Source: Roseibium sp. MMSF_3412 (GTDB taxonomy: Bacteria; Pseudomonadota; Alphaproteobacteria; Rhizobiales; Stappiaceae). Taken from it: 64,000 nucleotides of DNA. Shown here piece by piece: positions 43,375 through 51,042 of this stretch. A model generated the notes under the pieces. That model was given only the letters and a program-made list of their open reading frames with translations. It did not search any database and was not told the origin of the DNA. Location: positions 1 through 64,000 of the forward strand of contig NZ_JASHJI010000016.1 in NCBI RefSeq assembly GCF_030733265.1, read 5' to 3'. Numbering within the stretch: the first letter of the stretch is position 1; each line of letters begins with the position of its first letter. Made by a program: the position numbers and the translations under genes.

Positions 43375-44082
43375 TCAGAGATAGTTCTTTTCCATCAGGA
43401 ACTCGGCGAAATAGAAATCGATTTCCGTGTCGATATCCACGATGCGCACCGTATCGGGGACGGCATACCCGACTGTTTGCGGCGACATCATGTGCGCGTT
43501 CAACATGTCCACGTGATCGGCTGATATCACCATGGCCCAGGACGTGAGCTCAAAGCATTCCGGATAGTCCTGGCGGCGGTAGTACTTGTTGCCGTCATAT
43601 TCGACGAATGTCTTGATGGAGCCGTCCGTTTCCCGCTTTGCGCACAAAAAGGGATGGGTATCCGGCTGTTTCAGACCGATCACACTATGGCAATCCGGGT
43701 TATCCAGATAGTAGCGCAGCAGGTCTTCCAGAAGCTCGGGCGTGCGGAACGGATAGGTGGGATAGAGCACGAGCACGGCATCGAATTCATCGCCCTCTCG
43801 CCGGCGCGTTTCGATGAATTCGGCGACAACAGCCTGCATCGTGGTATCGGATTGCCCCAGATCATCCGGACGCCGATACGCGAGGGCACCAGCCGCCTTG
43901 CCGATCTCAAGATAGGTGTCGCTGTCGCTGTTGATGAATGTCTGCTCGATCATGCCGCATTCAAGCGCCGGGCGAATGCTGTGCGCCATCAATGGCTTGC
44001 CGGCAAGCGGACGAATATTCTTGTCACGCAGACCCTGGCTGCCGGCGCGTGCCGGCACCATCGCTATGAATTTCCTGGTCAT
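43375..44082 (-). CDS. CMP-nonulosonate (acylneuraminate-type) cytidylyltransferase
   Basis: A 235-residue NeuA-like enzyme that would activate a nonulosonic acid with CTP. The nucleotide-binding start is MVPARAGSQGLRDKNIRPLAGKP-like (about 8-30), followed by LYPTYPFRTPELLEDLL and the C-terminal metal Asp pair in VDIDTEIDFYFAEF (about 214-227). It resembles the PseF/LegF/NeuA group and is distinct from KdsB. Its ATG overlaps the stop of the radical SAM gene by one base (TAATG), so the two are translated together. The sugar it uses cannot be read from sequence. Confidence 0.87.
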   Translation of the reverse strand: MTRKFIAMVPARAGSQGLRDKNIRPLAGKPLMAHSIRPALECGMIEQTFINSDSDTYLEIGKAAGALAYRRPDDLGQSDTTMQAVVAEFIETRRREGDEFDAVLVLYPTYPFRTPELLEDLLRYYLDNPDCHSVIGLKQPDTHPFLCAKRETDGSIKTFVEYDGNKYYRRQDYPECFELTSWAMVISADHVDMLNAHMMSPQTVGYAVPDTVRIVDIDTEIDFYFAEFLMEKNYL

Positions 44083-45818
44083 TACATTCCCAAAACAGCG
44101 TCGTGATCCTGCGCGTCGAGCTTTGCGCGCACATCAACAAAATCATCGTCAGACAAGCTGCTGAAGTTCAGGGGTCTGCCGCTCTCGTTGGTGATCATCT
44201 TGGTCGCGTCATTCAGTTCCAGGACATATTGCCGAAAGTTCTCGTCGCCAACGGGCTGTCCTGTTTTTCGATCGAATTTGAGGTTGAACACGTCACCGAG
44301 CGTCGCGCGGACACGCGGATGGCGGAACATCTCGGTTCCCGGATACGCGGTCGCGGTAAAGATGGACGTGTTGATTGAAGCAATTGCATCCTCGTAGTCT
44401 GGCGTGCCTTCGGTCAAACCTTCGGTTACGAGGTCCTGCTGCCACCTGATGAAACCCAGACTCGTCTGCAACTGCTCAAGCGTTTCACCCGGGTATCCCA
44501 TGATCCAGGTGCAGTTGCCGTGAATGCCGGCTTCCAGCGTGTTGCGGATGCCCTGCGTCATCGCCCTTGGAAACTCAAAACCATTATAGGTCTCGGTGCC
44601 GCTGGACAGCATGAAACCGCCCTTGCCCATGTCCTCAAGGACTTGAGGCGATGCCGACTCGGCACCAAAGCCGATGTAAATGCAGCCTGCGCGCCGCATC
44701 TCCCTGACACGCAGAACACTTGCGCTGCGATACCCGCCGTTTCGGTCAGGCCGCAGATCGGCCGCTTCATCCAGCCTTCCATGCGCCCCCCAGCGCAGCT
44801 GTCCGCGCGCAGCATAAGGCTCAAGAATGTCGGCGAGTGCTGAAATACGCTTCGGACTGACCATGAAGTTGTCGTCCATCAGGCCGATGAAATCGACACC
44901 ATAGCGGTTTTGATACTCGATAAACTCGGTCGCGAGATTCTCCGCGCTGCGGACACCGTAGTTGCGTTCTCCCTGCGCGCCACGGAAGCAGAATTTGCAT
45001 TCGAACGGGCAGCCCCGGCTTGATACCGTGGAGATGCTGCGCTTGATTTCGAAACTGGTCGCAGAGCTGTTTTTGGCGCTGCCGCCCCAAACCGGAACAT
45101 TGAGGTATTCCTCAAGCACCTTGAAGCCGTCGACATCCTCCAGCATCAGGTCGTAGGCGGGCAGTGGCAGGCTATCAAGGTTCGCGGGTCTGCCACCATG
45201 ATAGACAAAACGCGGCCGGCCTTCCCTTGTTTCCCGGTAAAACGGCGACAACAGCCCCCCGTTAAGCGCGCGCTCAAACCCCTTGTCCTTTATGGCCTTC
45301 GCATCCAGGGCGATTTTCACGACGATGTCGTCACCTTCGCTGTGCGCCACGGCGTCCAGTTCAGGGATCCAGTTCAAGAGGTCTGCGCGAAACTGCGTTG
45401 CCAATCCTCCGCCGCTGACGAGCATCGCGTCGGGATCAAGTTCTCGCACGATCGTGGCGACTTCGGTTTGCCAGCGCAGCGTCGTGATCAGTCCGGACAA
45501 TCCGATCAGATGCTGACTGCCCGCCCTTTGCAGAGTGCGGTCAATCAGGCCGCGGGCTTCGGCAAACGTCAGCGAGCGACCGGTATCCAGGCCCCGCCGC
45601 GCAGCGTCCTCGTCCCTGATCCGGTAGATGTTCAGGTCAATGATTGTCGGTTCTGCGCCGTACTCCCTCAATCTGGCGGCAAGCAACGCAGGGCCGACCG
45701 GCGGGTTGTTGGGTTTGGCCTGTTCCCGGATCGGCATATTGATGAGTGTCGCCTTCACCCCTGCAAGAGCATTGGGCTGCAGGCTGTTCAGAAAACTGTT
45801 CGTGGCAACTAGGTTCAT
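44082..45818 (-). CDS. B12-binding domain radical SAM protein
   Basis: A 578-residue enzyme. The N-terminal Rossmann domain (about 20-165) is of the cobalamin-binding type (ATLINMPIRE, PVGPALLAARLREYGAEP, LIGLSGLITTLRW and MLVSGGGLATQF). A radical SAM barrel follows, with the iron-sulfur CxxxCxxC motif in SRGCPFECKFCFRG (about 270-283) and AHGRLDEA and GFGAESASPQVLEDMGKGG further on. About 120 residues at the C-terminus are not recognised. Such enzymes often methylate or rearrange unactivated carbons. Coupling to the cytidylyltransferase suggests tailoring of the same sugar or its acceptor. The product is unknown. Confidence 0.85.
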   Translation of the reverse strand: MNLVATNSFLNSLQPNALAGVKATLINMPIREQAKPNNPPVGPALLAARLREYGAEPTIIDLNIYRIRDEDAARRGLDTGRSLTFAEARGLIDRTLQRAGSQHLIGLSGLITTLRWQTEVATIVRELDPDAMLVSGGGLATQFRADLLNWIPELDAVAHSEGDDIVVKIALDAKAIKDKGFERALNGGLLSPFYRETREGRPRFVYHGGRPANLDSLPLPAYDLMLEDVDGFKVLEEYLNVPVWGGSAKNSSATSFEIKRSISTVSSRGCPFECKFCFRGAQGERNYGVRSAENLATEFIEYQNRYGVDFIGLMDDNFMVSPKRISALADILEPYAARGQLRWGAHGRLDEAADLRPDRNGGYRSASVLRVREMRRAGCIYIGFGAESASPQVLEDMGKGGFMLSSGTETYNGFEFPRAMTQGIRNTLEAGIHGNCTWIMGYPGETLEQLQTSLGFIRWQQDLVTEGLTEGTPDYEDAIASINTSIFTATAYPGTEMFRHPRVRATLGDVFNLKFDRKTGQPVGDENFRQYVLELNDATKMITNESGRPLNFSSLSDDDFVDVRAKLDAQDHDAVLGM

Positions 45819-46236
45819 GCTTCGAGCCGTCTGGTTCCATTGATATCAGCTGGCCGCATCGCCCGGATTGACGCTCCCTCCCCGGACAACTTCAACGGCG
45901 TGAACGGTGACAATCCCGCCACTTTTGCGGCGTTTCGGATTTACGCTGAACAGGTTCCAACAGGATAGCCGCCATATGATTCCCCATCGCTTGAAGGATC
46001 ACACGCGAGTCCTGAGACTACAAGTGAAACGCAGCTGGAAAATCAAGTTTAACTGTTGAAATGATTTCCAAAATAGAAAACTGAACGAATAATCAGAGCA
46101 CCCGGACAACGGAACATGCGAAATCTGTTGAAAAGCGAAACGCTTTACACTTGTTGGACCGTGCTTCGATTGAGCAGCTGAAGTGAATGTTAATATGCGC
46201 CACTGGTTGGGAAGCTCAATTGGAGAAAGAATCCGC
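45819..46236. other. Divergent intergenic region, radical SAM / TylF-like gene
   Basis: This 418-bp region is clearly less GC-rich than its surroundings, especially 46015-46100. It holds a perfect 6-bp palindrome with a three-base spacer, AAAGCG/CGCTTT, at 46132-46146, about 90 bp before the chosen TylF start. I see no convincing gene. It probably contains both promoters. Confidence 0.45.
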
Positions 46237-46920
46237 ATGACGTCCGGGAGCGCGCACATCGTTCAAGGCATTTCTGCTGAAGATGTTTGGGATTTCGAGA
46301 ACGGTTATCACTGGTTCTCCGACCCGACGCGCCTGAACAAGGCTCTGGGCCACTACGAGCTCTACAAGATGATCACGGGCCTCCCGGGTGATGTCGTCGA
46401 ACTGGGCGTGTTCAAGGGCCTTTCCCTCATTCGATTTGCCACGTTTCGCGCAGCGCTCGAAGATGTCTCGTCCCGGCGCGTCATCGGCTTCGATGCGTTT
46501 GGAAAGTTTCCGCGTACCGGGCTTTCGCGACCTGAAGATCTGGGTTTCATCGACACTTATGAATCGCAGGCAGGCGACGGTCTGTCCAGAACCGAGCTTG
46601 ATGGGATTCTGCAGAAAAAAGGCTTCGCGAATTACGAACTGGTCGAAGGCAATGTCTTTGAAACGCTGCCGGAATTTCTCAAGGCAAATCCGGCGCTCCG
46701 GATTTCCCTGCTGCACCTCGACATGGATGTACTGGAGCCTACGGAGTTTGCGCTAGACCTGCTTTTCGACCGCGTTGTGAAGAATGGTCTTGTTGTTTTC
46801 GACGACTACCAGGCCACCGTTGGCGCAACCATTGCGGCAGACAGCTTCATCGAAAAGCAGGGCCTTGTTCTTGAAAAGCTGCCCTTCTACAAACAGCCCT
46901 CTTTTGCGCGAAAGCGATAG
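46237..46920 (+). CDS. TylF/MycF family O-methyltransferase-like protein
   Basis: A 227-residue SAM-dependent methyltransferase of the TylF group, known for metal-dependent methylation of sugar hydroxyls. The SAM motif is GDVVELGVFKGLSL (about 48-61), followed by VIGFDAFGKFP and the metal acidic residues in LLHLDMDVLEPT and VVFDDYQAT. I start at the ATG at 46237, which has GGAGAAAG 8-9 bp upstream; a GTG at 46183 and an ATG at 46195 are also in frame but lack a clear site. It stands alone and divergent from the radical SAM gene. Methylation of the nonulosonate or of a linked sugar is a guess from context. Confidence 0.8.
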   Translation: MTSGSAHIVQGISAEDVWDFENGYHWFSDPTRLNKALGHYELYKMITGLPGDVVELGVFKGLSLIRFATFRAALEDVSSRRVIGFDAFGKFPRTGLSRPEDLGFIDTYESQAGDGLSRTELDGILQKKGFANYELVEGNVFETLPEFLKANPALRISLLHLDMDVLEPTEFALDLLFDRVVKNGLVVFDDYQATVGATIAADSFIEKQGLVLEKLPFYKQPSFARKR

Positions 46921-47153
46921 GCAACAGTCGGCTTTTCATCACGATGCCGAGCTCCGGCGCAACGACCGCAAAACAACGCCTCCAGGGTACGGACTCATAA
47001 ATGAAGTCAATTTGGTTTGGATCGTTTTGACCAGCTGCGAGGAGCGAAAGCGCAGGAAATGTGGTCCATTTTCAAGCCTTTCGCGACGAGGCAGATGGCC
47101 AAAACGGCCAAATCCAAAGGACGGCAAAATGACTTCAGTTATGGGTCCGTACC

Positions 47154-47852
47154 CTAAGCCGATTTGTGGCAGATGCCGAAGAGACATGTGTTCCTGAAGC
47201 CGGTTGTCAGCGTGGCTTCCTGGGTGACAACCTCGATATCATCGGGATCGAAGTGACGGGACAGCAGTGACAGGAAATCCGCACGCGTCAGTTCACCCAG
47301 ATGGTAGGTATTGTCCGCGCTCGGGCCGGAAACACCGCTTCGCGCCTCCGGACTGCTCACCACCAGGACACCGCCCGGAACCAGCGCGTCACGAAGCGCG
47401 GCAATCAGGCGATCCTGCCGGTCCAGCCTGATATGTTCCAGCCCCTCGATGCATCCGACAACATCGTAGCTTTCGGGAGCCAGCTCAGGATTGCACAGGT
47501 CGCCGACAGCATAGTCGGCCCGGAAACGGCCGTAGATACGTCTTGCGTATTCAACCGTGGTCTTGTCGAAATCCAGGCCATTGTAGTTGATGTGCAGCGG
47601 CGCCAGAACTTCCGCCGCATAACCACTTCCGCAAGGAAAATCGAGCACGCGCAGATCCGGGCGGCAGAACAGTCCGAGCTGAAAGTAGCGCGCCATGTGG
47701 CGGGCCACCGTATCCCTTATGTCGACGCCGGGAATGTCGGTCGCTTTGACAACAACCCTTGTTCCAGTTTCGCTGACGAATTCGTCGTCCTTGAGGTAGA
47801 GGCGCTCCTTGTCGCTTCCGCCAAGAAAAAGCGCTTGCTTGCCTGAACCCAT
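47154..47852 (-). CDS. Class I SAM-dependent methyltransferase
   Basis: A 232-residue methyltransferase. The SAM motif is VLDFPCGSGYAAEVL near residue 68, followed by GLDFDKTTVEYAR and the post-I motif VVGCIEGLEHI. The acceptor domain is unassigned; the family is broad (UbiG/SmtA-like). The ATG at 47852 is the most likely start, with AAGGG upstream. GTG codons at 47858 and 47879 are also in frame, the latter overlapping the phosphatase stop by four bases (GTGA), which would give tighter coupling. It is the last gene of the neuB-like/kdsC-like operon and is convergent with the TylF-like gene. Confidence 0.82.
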   Translation of the reverse strand: MGSGKQALFLGGSDKERLYLKDDEFVSETGTRVVVKATDIPGVDIRDTVARHMARYFQLGLFCRPDLRVLDFPCGSGYAAEVLAPLHINYNGLDFDKTTVEYARRIYGRFRADYAVGDLCNPELAPESYDVVGCIEGLEHIRLDRQDRLIAALRDALVPGGVLVVSSPEARSGVSGPSADNTYHLGELTRADFLSLLSRHFDPDDIEVVTQEATLTTGFRNTCLFGICHKSA

Positions 47853-47875
47853 AGACACGGAACCCTTCACTCCTC

Positions 47876-48382
47876 TCACGCCGGAACGTCCGGCACCAGT
47901 GCGCGCTCGATCAGGTGATCACACAATTCACGCAGAGCACCGTCTCCGCCGGCACATGTCAACACGACCTGGCAGACTTCCTTGACTTCGTGCCGGGCAT
48001 TGCGCGGCGCGGCTGCAAATCCGCAGGCTTCCAGGCATTCCAGATCATTGATATCGTCGCCGATATAGGCGAGTTCCTGCCAAGACAGGCCGTTGCGCCG
48101 CCGCCAGGCGTCCAGCACCGGCAGCTTTTCCTTGACGTTGTGCGCGCATTCCATTTGCAGTTTTCGAGCGCGCGCCGCAACCACACCGTCGCTTTCTCTC
48201 GACAAAATCAGGAGCTTCAGCCCGCGCCCGCGCAGCATTTCGATACCCATGCCGTCGGCCCGGCTGCACCGGACAAACTCCCGTCCGTCCATGTCGAGGA
48301 ACACGGAGTTGTCGGTGTGGACACCATCGAAATCGGTAATCAGCGCTTTGATTTGCGCGCGCGCAGATGCGCCCTGCACCAC
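47876..48382 (-). CDS. KdsC-like HAD phosphatase
   Basis: A 168-residue HAD phosphatase without a cap domain, of the KdsC type, which works as a tetramer. Motif I is TDFDGVHTDN (about 15-24), motif II ILSRES, the conserved Lys is in VKEKLPVL and motif III is YIGDDINDLECLE (about 110-122). KdsC acts on 3-deoxy-octulosonate 8-phosphate; close relatives act on N-acylneuraminate or KDN 9-phosphate. The GTG start shares one base with the stop of the NeuB-family gene, and the gene ends in overlap with the methyltransferase frame. That coupling, with no kdsA or kdsB near, points to a nonulosonate 9-phosphate substrate. Confidence 0.85.
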   Translation of the reverse strand: MVQGASARAQIKALITDFDGVHTDNSVFLDMDGREFVRCSRADGMGIEMLRGRGLKLLILSRESDGVVAARARKLQMECAHNVKEKLPVLDAWRRRNGLSWQELAYIGDDINDLECLEACGFAAAPRNARHEVKEVCQVVLTCAGGDGALRELCDHLIERALVPDVPA

Positions 48383-49332
48383 TAGGAAACCTTGTTCAGG
48401 AGCAACCGGTCGGTCTCGTTTGCGCTTGTTTCACGCCACTTGAGCTTGTGACGCTGGGCAACCTCGACGTCGAGTATTTCCTTTTCCTTGTAGTTCAGTG
48501 CAACTGAGACGTCCCGGACACCGTCGCACAGCTGGCGAAGGCCGTCGGGTTCCAAACTGGCCGCATGGTCGGTGCCCTTCCAGCTGCAATCAAGCGTGAA
48601 GTGCCTTTCTATGTATTTGAAAGGGCCCCGCCTGAAGCGCGCTTCACCGCTCATTCCGACAGCGACCGCCGCCATATCGACAGCCGTGCCGATGTGATGA
48701 CCGGAAAACCCGACCGCTGCAATTCTCTCGCCGTAAAGGTCCTGCAGGCGATTGATCTCAAGCAGGCAGACTTCATCGAAAGGGACAGGGTAACCCGACG
48801 TGCAGGCATAGATGACCAAGTCCTGTGCGCGGCCCATTTTCTCATAAAATTCAATAGTCGAAGACAATTCACGGCCGGTGGTCATCCCGGTCGAAACGTG
48901 GATCATGCCGTCAAAATTCCGGCAAAGATACTCCTGAACGTCGTAGTTCAGGTTGGTTGCCGAAGGCACCTTTATCATCGACGGTTTGAGAGCCGCTATT
49001 TCCTGAGCCGAGGTCAGATCCCATACAGACGTGGAATACTCGATCCCGTGCCTGCGGCACTCCTGCTGCAGCTCGCGATGCTGCCCGACTGAGAACTCGA
49101 GATATTCCCTGTGCTCACCATAGGTGCGCCCGTAGGAGTTTGCCGGAACAGGGTGCGGCCGATTGTAGACGTCGGGTGGCAGGAGACTTCTGTTGTGCCG
49201 CTTCTGGAACTTGGCAACCTGAGCGCCGCAATATCCGGCGGCTGTTTCAATCATCCGGCAGGCGATGTCCATGTCGCCTAGATGATTGCACCCGATTTCC
49301 GCGATAACCTGGATTTCGCTATCAAGTTTCAT
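48382..49332 (-). CDS. NeuB-family nonulosonate synthase lacking the SAF domain
   Basis: A 316-residue enzyme of the NeuB family, which joins phosphoenolpyruvate to a six-carbon sugar to make a nine-carbon sialic acid-like product. The TIM barrel is complete, from VIAEIGCNHLGDMDIACRMI through KFQKRHNRSLL, VPSATNLNYDV, HVSTGMTTGREL and GFSGHHIG to YIERHFTLD...DHAASLEPDGL. Most NeuB proteins (about 340-360 residues) end in a SAF antifreeze-like domain that lies over the partner active site; here only about 40 residues remain after SLEPDG. It heads the operon with the KdsC-like phosphatase. The exact sugar is not readable from sequence. Confidence 0.85.
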   Translation of the reverse strand: MKLDSEIQVIAEIGCNHLGDMDIACRMIETAAGYCGAQVAKFQKRHNRSLLPPDVYNRPHPVPANSYGRTYGEHREYLEFSVGQHRELQQECRRHGIEYSTSVWDLTSAQEIAALKPSMIKVPSATNLNYDVQEYLCRNFDGMIHVSTGMTTGRELSSTIEFYEKMGRAQDLVIYACTSGYPVPFDEVCLLEINRLQDLYGERIAAVGFSGHHIGTAVDMAAVAVGMSGEARFRRGPFKYIERHFTLDCSWKGTDHAASLEPDGLRQLCDGVRDVSVALNYKEKEILDVEVAQRHKLKWRETSANETDRLLLNKVS

Positions 49333-49555
49333 GAGCCGGGCTTGCTTCCAACACTGGTCTAAACGTCACTGACACTCTTGCGACAACAGTCCAGTAAAAC
49401 GCTCCCGGATACAAATACATAAAAGTACTTTTCCCACGATATTTCCGGCCCGCGCGAAGGGATCATTGCTCCATTCAGGAGAAAGAAGTCCCTTGGGTCA
49501 GGCGGTCCGGCCATGGGTTCGGCCCGGTACGGATCTCGCATTTGCGCGACGAGGC

Positions 49556-49587
49556 GATGCGCCCGTCGCTAAGACGGACGGCGCATC
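49556..49587. other. Strong hairpin between the NeuB-family and fpr genes
   Basis: GATGCGCCCGTC and GACGGCGCATC pair with one bulged base across a nine-base loop, 24 bp after the fpr stop on the minus strand. No T-run follows, so a terminator role for fpr is only possible. Confidence 0.35.
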
Positions 49588-49610
49588 AGCCGGAGTAATT
49601 GCAGGTGGCC

Positions 49611-50423
49611 TTAACCGACAAACGCCCGCTCAACGACGAATTCCGCCGGTTTGTTGTTCGCGCCTTCCGTCAGACCCGCCTTTTCGAGCAAGGCCTTGGT
49701 GTCCTTGATCATGTCCATAGAGCCGCAGATCATACCGCGGTCGATAGCCGGGTCCAGAGGCGGTACACCGAGATCGGTGAAGAGCTTTCCGCTCTCGATC
49801 AGGTCGGTAATCCGGCCCTGACGCGGAAAGTCTTCGCGCGTGACCGATGTATAGTGCACGAGCTTGTCCCTGGCGAATTCGCCGATCAAGGGATCATTGA
49901 TCGTCTCCTGCACCAGGTCTTCACCGTATTTCAGTTCGGCGACCTCGCGGCAGGTGTGCGTCAGGATGACCTGGTCAAACTTTTCATAGGTGTCTGGATC
50001 GCGGATGAGGCTCGCGAACGGCGCAATGCCGGTCCCTGTCGAGAACATGTAGACGCGCTTGCCGGGAATCAGCGCGTCGTTGACGAGCGTGCCCGTGGGC
50101 TTCTTCTTCATCAGGATCGCATCGCCCGGCTGTATCTTCTGCAGATGAGAGGTCAGCGGACCGTCCGGCACCTTGATTGAAAAGAACTCCAGTTCCTCAT
50201 CCCATGCCGGACTGGCGATCGAATAGGCCCTGTAAAGCGGCTTGCCGTCGATCATGAGACCGATCATGACAAACTCACCGGAGCGGAACCGGAAGCTGGC
50301 CGGACGTGTCATGCGGAACCGGAACAGGCGGTCGGTATAATGCTGGACCGTCTTCACTTCTTCGACGAAGACGTTTGCAGGCACGGCGGCTTCAAGATCA
50401 GATGGTTTGGCGAGTACATTCAT
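49611..50423 (-). CDS. fpr: Ferredoxin/flavodoxin-NADP reductase
   Basis: A 270-residue FAD enzyme that exchanges electrons between NADPH and ferredoxin or flavodoxin. The FAD motif is RAYSIASP (about 62-69) and the NADP motif is FSTGTGIAPFASLI (about 120-133). The C-terminal end ERAFVG is typical of the bacterial subclass. A longer frame starts at 50453, but the family start MNVLAKPSDLEAA fits the ATG at 50423. The gene is single and faces away from the GlxA-type regulator. Confidence 0.93.
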   Translation of the reverse strand: MNVLAKPSDLEAAVPANVFVEEVKTVQHYTDRLFRFRMTRPASFRFRSGEFVMIGLMIDGKPLYRAYSIASPAWDEELEFFSIKVPDGPLTSHLQKIQPGDAILMKKKPTGTLVNDALIPGKRVYMFSTGTGIAPFASLIRDPDTYEKFDQVILTHTCREVAELKYGEDLVQETINDPLIGEFARDKLVHYTSVTREDFPRQGRITDLIESGKLFTDLGVPPLDPAIDRGMICGSMDMIKDTKALLEKAGLTEGANNKPAEFVVERAFVG

Positions 50424-51042
50424 GTCTTTTGAAATCCGTAGGTCTTCACGCATTTGGGGTTCTGCTCCATGTAGACCACGGCCGCATTGACTTGAAGCAA
50501 CGCAAATCCACGAATTGTCCGCTTCGCAAAAAAAACATTCTAAATTGATCCTTGAAACTAGTGAATCGACGAAATCGTGTTTCGAAGCGATGAACGCGTG
50601 CCTTTATGCGACGGGAAAATAGCTCACGTCGAGACCTTAGTAAAACCACTTCGCTTTTGAAGCCCCATTGACAGTTCAGTCCTTGATTTCAAGCTGTGCC
50701 AACGGACGGAATTGAATTGCGCTTTCAACATTTTCAAAGTCGCATAAACAGTCCCGCAAGTTCTTTCGGGAACACGCAGTTCACACGTCTTGGGGTGAGC
50801 GCATCGTGTTTTGGCGCAGGCAGCGCACCTTTGCCCCCGCATCCTGCTTCAGGCATGTAATTCATTCTCACTTACTTGACCGATGCGTGTCCGGCGGGCA
50901 AGCAGCGTCAGCGACATTCACATGACGTTCCCGCAAAGTTGCTTGAGATCGATTTTTTTTATTTGACAGACAAATAAAAAAAGAAAAAATTACTGATCAA
51001 ACATATAAAAACATAATAATACCTTCCAATGAGGTAAAGTAA
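50424..51042. other. Divergent intergenic region, fpr / GlxA-type regulator
   Basis: This 619-bp region holds the fpr promoter and the regulator promoter. The last 90 bp (about 50950-51040) are strikingly AT-rich for this genome and contain the perfect dyad described at 50954-50982. Short open frames inside (for example 50624-50842 on the minus strand) have no ribosome site or family features and I do not call them. Confidence 0.5.
50954..50982. promoter_or_regulatory. AT-rich perfect 12-bp inverted repeat before the GlxA-type gene
   Basis: TTTTTTTATTTG and CAAATAAAAAAA face each other across ACAGA. A consensus -35 hexamer TTGACA lies inside at 50963-50968, so binding of a protein or bending of this dyad could control the promoter. 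The gene starts 60 bp downstream. A suitable -10 box about 17 bp further on is weak. Confidence 0.45.

Noticed and set aside
46939..47187. An 82-residue frame in the gap after the TylF-like gene
   Set aside because: It has no ribosome site or family features and overlaps the end of the methyltransferase gene.
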